Positions 33,401 to 35,888 of a stretch of DNA of 35,888 nucleotides are shown here, in pieces. The position numbers and the translations under genes are program-made. The stretch comes from Trueperaceae bacterium. Its GTDB lineage: Bacteria > Deinococcota > Deinococci > Deinococcales > Trueperaceae. The notes under the pieces were generated by a model that saw only the letters and a list, made by a program, of their open reading frames with translations, did not search any database and was not told the origin of the DNA. Position 1 is the first letter of the stretch. Every line of letters starts with the position of its first letter. The DNA lies in contig JACCWH010000167.1 of the NCBI GenBank assembly GCA_013697735.1, positions 1-35,888 of the forward strand. The letters run 5' to 3'.

Positions 33401-35165
33401 GGAGGTCGACGCGGAGCGCAAGGCGCTGACCGAGGTGGTGGAAGGCCGCGACCTCCCCGACGTCGACCACGAGGTCGATGCCGACGGCCGGCGGCGCAGC
33501 GCGAGGCATCGGCGGGGGACCCGGGTCGAACGAGAGACCGAGCCGATACGATCCGGAGCCGGAGACTGAGACCACGTACGGTCCGCCCGGCTCGAGCGTC
33601 GCGGACGCAATACCGCTCTCGCGGTCGAGCGTCGCCGTGACGAGGGATCGGCCCTCGAGGTCGCGCAGCGCATCGAGTCGGACGCCGTCCCCCTCGAGCT
33701 CGATGGTGACGGCCGTCTCGACGGCGAAGGTGGGCGTCAGGAAGCGATCGTAGTCGCCGTGAGTCCCGACGGTGCCGCGCACCTCGAAGTCGGCCGGGAG
33801 CGGGCGCGCCTCGTGCACCACGTCGTTCGGCTCGAGGTCGTCGGGCAGGTCGAAGGGGTCGAGCACCTCGAGCAGGATCTGGTAGTACCCCTCGCTGAGC
33901 CCCTGCGGCCGCAGCGTCACCACGTGGTCTCCTGCCAGGAACCACCCCTGGTAGACGTACGGCACGCCGATCCCGGGCGTGCTGAAGCCCCGACGGACGT
34001 CCGCATCGATCGCGCCGTCGGGCGGCGGCGTGACGCTCAGGCGGAGGTACGCCTCCTCGCCCAGGTAGAAGCGGTAGACGTCGCGGTCACCCCGTTCGGC
34101 GAGGAGGCCGACCCACGGTTCGTTCGGGCGGATTCGGTGCGCACGGCTCCCGTCGTCGTTCGGCTCGCGTTCCATGATGCCCTCGGGTCGCGGCCCGGTC
34201 GGGACCGCGATCTCCATGTCGGCACCCGGGGGGGGAGGCGCGGGCGTCATGGCGGGCCCGTGCACCTCGGCGGCGGTCGGCGTTGCCGGCGCGTCGGAGC
34301 CAGCGCTCGTGGGGGGCGCCTCGGCCGGTCCGAGCGGCAACAGACGGAGCGCGTAGTCGGCGTCCGTACCATCCACCGAGAAGAAGTGGGTGCCGGGGAG
34401 GAGATGGAGGTTGCTGAGGCGGATGCCGCGGTCGCCCGGGTCGGCACGGCGATCTTGCTGCACGCGCCCCGCGGCGTCGTGATAGCGCAGCGTGGTGACC
34501 TCCGCGCCGACCACCTGGACGCGCCAGAGCTGCGGTTCTCCCGTCACCTCGACACGAAAGTAGTCCTGCTCTCGCCCCTCGAGTCGACCACGGACCGCGA
34601 GGTCGGGGCCGAGGGGGGTGGCCGAGGCGACGCCGTCGTTCGGTTCGCGCTCGAACCCCTCCCGCACGGTCGACACCTCCTCGAGCACGATGCGGTACGT
34701 GCCACCCACCGGCAATCGCCCCGTGAACCGCACGACGACGTCCTCGGCGGGAAGCACCAGGTCCGGCAGCTCGGCGCCCCCGTCGCCGCGACGACAGTGG
34801 TCGCCGGCCGCCGTCACCAGACAGAGGTCGAGGGTCTCGGTGCCAGACGTCGTCGCCCTGAGGGTGTAGCGGCGGTCGCCGGACGGTATGCGCACCTGGT
34901 ACGAGCGATCGTGTCGGTCCTCCGTGGCGACGCCCTCGACGCACGTGGCGGCGCCCCACGCCTGCGGCGCGCCTCGGCCACCGCTCCCGTCGTCGCGCGC
35001 GCAGGTCTGTGCGGACGCGACGCCGAGGAGGAGCAGCGTCACGAGAACGACGGCAGCTCGCCGCGACGACGCGACGCACGTGGCGGTCGACTGCGACCGG
35101 GGCGAGGGGGCGAGCGTCGGCACGCCGAGCAGTGCGCGCGCGCGGGGCGCAAGGTGGAGCTTCAT
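30441..35165 (-). CDS. Large secreted double-VWA protein with PPC-like and discoidin-like regions
   Basis: The 1574-aa product starts with a long n-region and a signal peptide (AAVVLVTLLLLGVASAQ, cleavage near residue 53), so it is exported. Residues about 60-560 hold several PPC-like beta domains, each introduced by an EPND motif (REPNDGVASATPLG, EREPNDDGSRAHRI, LEPNDVVHEARPLP). Residues about 690-990 contain two discoidin-like segments ending in FVRLELLSRQDG and FVRFTASGFEPRA. Two von Willebrand A domains follow. The first MIDAS is DNSGSMG near 1114 with FVTDAESG; the second is DASGSMG near 1323 with LSGTPLAAS and LITDGEESCGG, i.e. DxSxS, Thr and Asp present. No TonB, sortase or transmembrane tail is seen. 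It may bind other surface proteins or polymers through metal-dependent VWA sites; function unknown. Confidence 0.85.
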   Translation of the reverse strand: MKLHLAPRARALLGVPTLAPSPRSQSTATCVASSRRAAVVLVTLLLLGVASAQTCARDDGSGGRGAPQAWGAATCVEGVATEDRHDRSYQVRIPSGDRRYTLRATTSGTETLDLCLVTAAGDHCRRGDGGAELPDLVLPAEDVVVRFTGRLPVGGTYRIVLEEVSTVREGFEREPNDGVASATPLGPDLAVRGRLEGREQDYFRVEVTGEPQLWRVQVVGAEVTTLRYHDAAGRVQQDRRADPGDRGIRLSNLHLLPGTHFFSVDGTDADYALRLLPLGPAEAPPTSAGSDAPATPTAAEVHGPAMTPAPPPPGADMEIAVPTGPRPEGIMEREPNDDGSRAHRIRPNEPWVGLLAERGDRDVYRFYLGEEAYLRLSVTPPPDGAIDADVRRGFSTPGIGVPYVYQGWFLAGDHVVTLRPQGLSEGYYQILLEVLDPFDLPDDLEPNDVVHEARPLPADFEVRGTVGTHGDYDRFLTPTFAVETAVTIELEGDGVRLDALRDLEGRSLVTATLDRESGIASATLEPGGPYVVSVSGSGSYRLGLSFDPGPPPMPRAAPPAVGIDLVVDVGEVAAFHHLGQRLALRVDLRNEGAEGVTLDLESHVSDHGWIVELDDTRVTLAAGESRSVGARVTVMPIARDDLSVHVSVGARSVDGGVVSAVIELAAVCGVPAVDPAQIWPLPEPLLGGLNVAWMAFGSEPLTDVRRELLLYDGLTPPGDGFNTERGESTTVRLAGADAPRVLGVLLHPLGAGPVDGKLADFRVSTSIDGRVFTPAHEGRMRSIASEQAFVFAAGVPARFVRLELLSRQDGDPSGVVYLGQFKVIAEPTSRPLGERVDIARRAVGGYVTRADPHVHLYALTDEPGNRPISTRLEPGQEEATFVLGFHHDRAALVDSLEWVTHPESDAERRMGAVEVAVSTGDALGPFTSLGTWRPHEQPTWRFDDPTWARFVRFTASGFEPRATIEYPAAVRVFEHPAGPEYRSILGEWGHYARDAALEWRQPPSPRADVAAEPHASRATARVLTSGDDAVGRVLVGEYEAWYRIDVPTTDNHLRLELAGDPVIAYAYELVDEAGDPVDADTTIAAERITIEAYVEPGRYYLRAWEPQRSVIFAWDNSGSMGPYIEATYQTVVGFARDVSSDREQVQLLAFEDRPAFIMERWTGDPTTLLAELTTYDRSASSSAAEPNFAFAIEQLADREGTKAILFVTDAESGASPDATLELWRGLDEVRPRVFTFETSTAGSDDTQDRMQSWAVGGFYDYSRTIGDLEVGFARVSCLLRQPKTVAVALRSASVAPPGPGSLSVRRLPEGAPDDGGAPALVVIFDASGSMGKLLPDGSASRLLVAREVLTELVETVIEPGTPFALRAYGHVLPTSCDTRLELPLGPLDRAVARTAIASIDAKLLSGTPLAASIAMVADDLALASGPKTVILITDGEESCGGDPEAEIRALKERGIDVQLSIIAFDLDAADSAAAAARFSAWAELGGGRAFDATSRDGLRGVLLEALVREVGYEVLDVDGAVIARGVLDGEAISVPTGAYRVRVDATPEILVEEVRIRPDTATSVVLEPAVPQGR

Positions 35166-35172
35166 GGCGCTC

Positions 35173-35178
35173 ACGCTA
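35173..35178 (-). promoter_or_regulatory. -10 element (TAGCGT) of the VWA gene, leaderless type
   Basis: The minus strand reads TAGCGT ending 7 nt before the ATG at 35165. No SD. It supports this start over the open frame continuing upstream. Confidence 0.5.
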
Positions 35179-35278
35179 CGACATGGGTCCCCGGCGGGAG
35201 CAGAGGTATTCGGCATGTACGTCCACCCACCGTTCGTGGTGCACGCACCTCCCGCCGCGGCGCCGCTCCGGCTCCCGC

Positions 35279-35307
35279 TTGACACCCCCAGGGTGGCGCT
35301 GTACGCT
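35279..35307 (+). promoter_or_regulatory. Consensus sigma-70-type promoter of the aspS leader
   Basis: TTGACA (35279-35284), a 17-nt spacer and TACGCT (35302-35307). The expected transcript start is about 35314, the base before the leader-peptide ATG at 35315. Confidence 0.88.
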
Positions 35308-35314
35308 CCGGCGC

Positions 35315-35377
35315 ATGACGCTCCGCCCAGCGCCGCTCCAGGACGACAATCCCGACGTGCGACGGCCCGGGGCGTAG
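35315..35377 (+). CDS. aspS leader peptide (20 aa, Asp/Asn-rich core)
   Basis: ATG at 35315 encodes MTLRPAPLQDDNPDVRRPGA then TAG. It starts 7 nt after the -10 hexamer, so translation would be leaderless. The cluster GAC GAC AAT CCC GAC (35342-35356) asks for charged Asp-tRNA three times and Asn-tRNA once. Those are the two products that depend on the non-discriminating AspRS encoded downstream. A ribosome paused there would leave CGGCCCGGGG (35363-35372) at its leading edge, the antiterminator strand. One that terminates at 35377 would cover it. Confidence 0.7.
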   Translation: MTLRPAPLQDDNPDVRRPGA

Positions 35378-35413
35378 GCGTCGATCTCGATTGCGTGGAC
35401 CACCCCGAGGCCG
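35363..35413 (+). promoter_or_regulatory. Candidate antiterminator helix of the aspS leader
   Basis: CGGCCCGGGG (35363-35372) can pair with CCCCGAGGCCG (35403-35413) as ten G-C pairs with one bulged A (35408). The right side uses most of the terminator's first arm and part of its loop, so the two structures are mutually exclusive. A competing weak hairpin, CGACG (35360-35364) with CGTCG (35379-35383), could sequester the left side. Confidence 0.55.
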
Positions 35414-35429
35414 CCCCTCGGGGTGGTCC
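35397..35429 (+). terminator. Terminator-like hairpin (attenuator) upstream of aspS
   Basis: GGACCACCCCGAGG (35397-35410) and CCTCGGGGTGGTCC (35416-35429) form a perfect 14-bp helix with a 5-nt loop, starting 19 nt after the leader-peptide stop and ending 36 nt before the aspS start. The following TGTTCGTGG is only modestly T-rich, so termination may be inefficient or need a factor. It could alternatively act as a pause or processing structure. Confidence 0.7.
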
Positions 35430-35454
35430 TGTTCGTGGTCACGGCGTGCCATCC

Positions 35455-35461
35455 GAGGAGG
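35455..35461 (+). promoter_or_regulatory. Shine-Dalgarno of aspS
   Basis: GAGGAGG lies 4 nt before the ATG at 35466 and 10 nt before a second in-frame ATG at 35472. Either could be the start. Confidence 0.7.
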
Positions 35462-35465
35462 ACGA

Positions 35466-35888
35466 ATGACGATGACGAGGGACGATCCCGGCGCACGGAC
35501 GTTGGTGCGTGACCTCGCGGCGCACACGGGCGAACGCGTCGTGCTCCGGGGCTGGGTGCACCAGCGCCGCGACCTCGGCGGCATCGGCTTCCTCCACCTG
35601 CGCGACCGCAGCGGCATGATTCAGTGCGTATTCGAAGGGGCGGTGCTCCCCCTGCACGAGAGCGCCGTCGAGGTGGAGGGGACAGTCCGCGAGAACGACA
35701 GGGCCCCGGGCGGCATCGAAGTCCATGGCTCCCGCCTCGACGTGATCAATCTCGCGATCGCACCGCCACCGATCGAGATCGCCAAGGAGGGGCAGCAGGC
35801 GAACCCCGAGACGCTGCTCGAGTACCGGCACGTCTCCGTGCGGGGTCTGCGGAGTCAGGCGACGCTCAAGGTGCAGGCCGAACTCGTG
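35466..35888 (+). CDS. aspS: Aspartyl-tRNA synthetase, archaeal/non-discriminating type (partial, 3' end missing)
   Basis: The frame is open to the window edge; 141 codons are visible. It covers the N-terminal OB-fold anticodon-binding domain (RVVLRGWVHQRRDLGGIGFLHLRD, residues about 25-48) and the linker (NPETLLEYRHVSVRGLRSQATLKVQAELV, 113-141) leading to the class II catalytic core. From memory this matches the second, archaeal-type AspRS of deinococci, which aspartylates both tRNA-Asp and tRNA-Asn; the latter is then amidated by GatCAB to make Asn-tRNA. Asparaginyl-tRNA synthetase has a similar N-terminus and is the main alternative until the rest is seen. It has a good SD, unlike most genes here, and a 158-nt leader with an attenuator. 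Confidence 0.85.
   Translation, partial: MTMTRDDPGARTLVRDLAAHTGERVVLRGWVHQRRDLGGIGFLHLRDRSGMIQCVFEGAVLPLHESAVEVEGTVRENDRAPGGIEVHGSRLDVINLAIAPPPIEIAKEGQQANPETLLEYRHVSVRGLRSQATLKVQAELV

Overview
The window is uniformly GC-rich and gene-dense, with short intergenic gaps and many 4-nt start/stop overlaps. It looks like chromosomal core sequence of a Deinococcota bacterium, most likely a Truepera-like lineage. Three things point there. The partial gene at the right edge matches what I recall of the archaeal-type (non-discriminating) aspartyl-tRNA synthetase of deinococci. MutS2, full-length Pta and a LOG protein are the expected bacterial housekeeping types. Many genes have a TANNNT -10 element 5-9 nt before the start codon and no Shine-Dalgarno (SD) sequence, the signature of leaderless mRNAs that are common in that phylum. 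The assignment is inference; there is no rRNA or tRNA here. The first 36 bases are pure G and are probably a sequencing artefact at a contig end.

Layout. 67-495 (-): SlyD-like FKBP. 531-4140 (-): operon of MATE exporter, 43-aa membrane peptide, 161-aa membrane protein and a gamma-glutamyltransferase-like hydrolase. 4182-5285 (+): membrane-anchored ankyrin-M23 protein. 5388-9084 (-): MutS2, HAD phosphatase, LOG protein. 9155-11347 (-): phosphate acetyltransferase. 11534-13371 (+): RDD membrane protein and MFS transporter. 13379-14614 (+): TPP riboswitch and thiamine-binding protein. 14631-21528 (-): a heterodimeric ABC exporter translationally coupled to a bacterial homologue of the phosphorylase kinase alpha/beta subunit, preceded by a long leader at 21529-21868. 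21888-23033 (-): DUF4377/META-type protein. 23110-26875 (+): thiamine permease, thiamine ATPase and a thiamine pyrophosphokinase fused to a carboxymuconolactone-decarboxylase-like domain. 26899-29105 (-): hydroxyproline epimerase and FAD amino-acid dehydrogenase. 29209-30423 (+): PLP enzyme of the methionine gamma-lyase family. 30441-35165 (-): 1574-aa secreted double-VWA protein. 35279-35888 (+): aspS2 with its leader.

The most interesting material is regulatory. Two operons share one architecture: a near-perfect TTGACA-N17-TAC(A/G)CT promoter, a tiny ORF starting almost at the transcript 5' end, a strong GC hairpin, then a structural gene with an SD. Upstream of aspS2 the 20-aa leader peptide contains Asp-Asp-Asn-Pro-Asp. 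A 10-bp antiterminator helix can be drawn that excludes the hairpin, which reads as classical ribosome-mediated attenuation sensing Asp/Asn-tRNA charging. Upstream of the ABC exporter a tandem 44-bp duplication encodes twin overlapping leader peptides (both MI[D/E]RAPLHLT-), followed by a textbook intrinsic terminator. This resembles in layout the antibiotic-sensing leader of the Bacillus bmrCD exporter. A third device, the TPP riboswitch, is followed by a hairpin that buries the thiB SD and start codon.

The thiamine genes form one functional system split over two places about 8.5 kb apart: riboswitch plus binding protein, then permease, ATPase and kinase. Product names rest on motifs and remembered family sequences; no database search was run.
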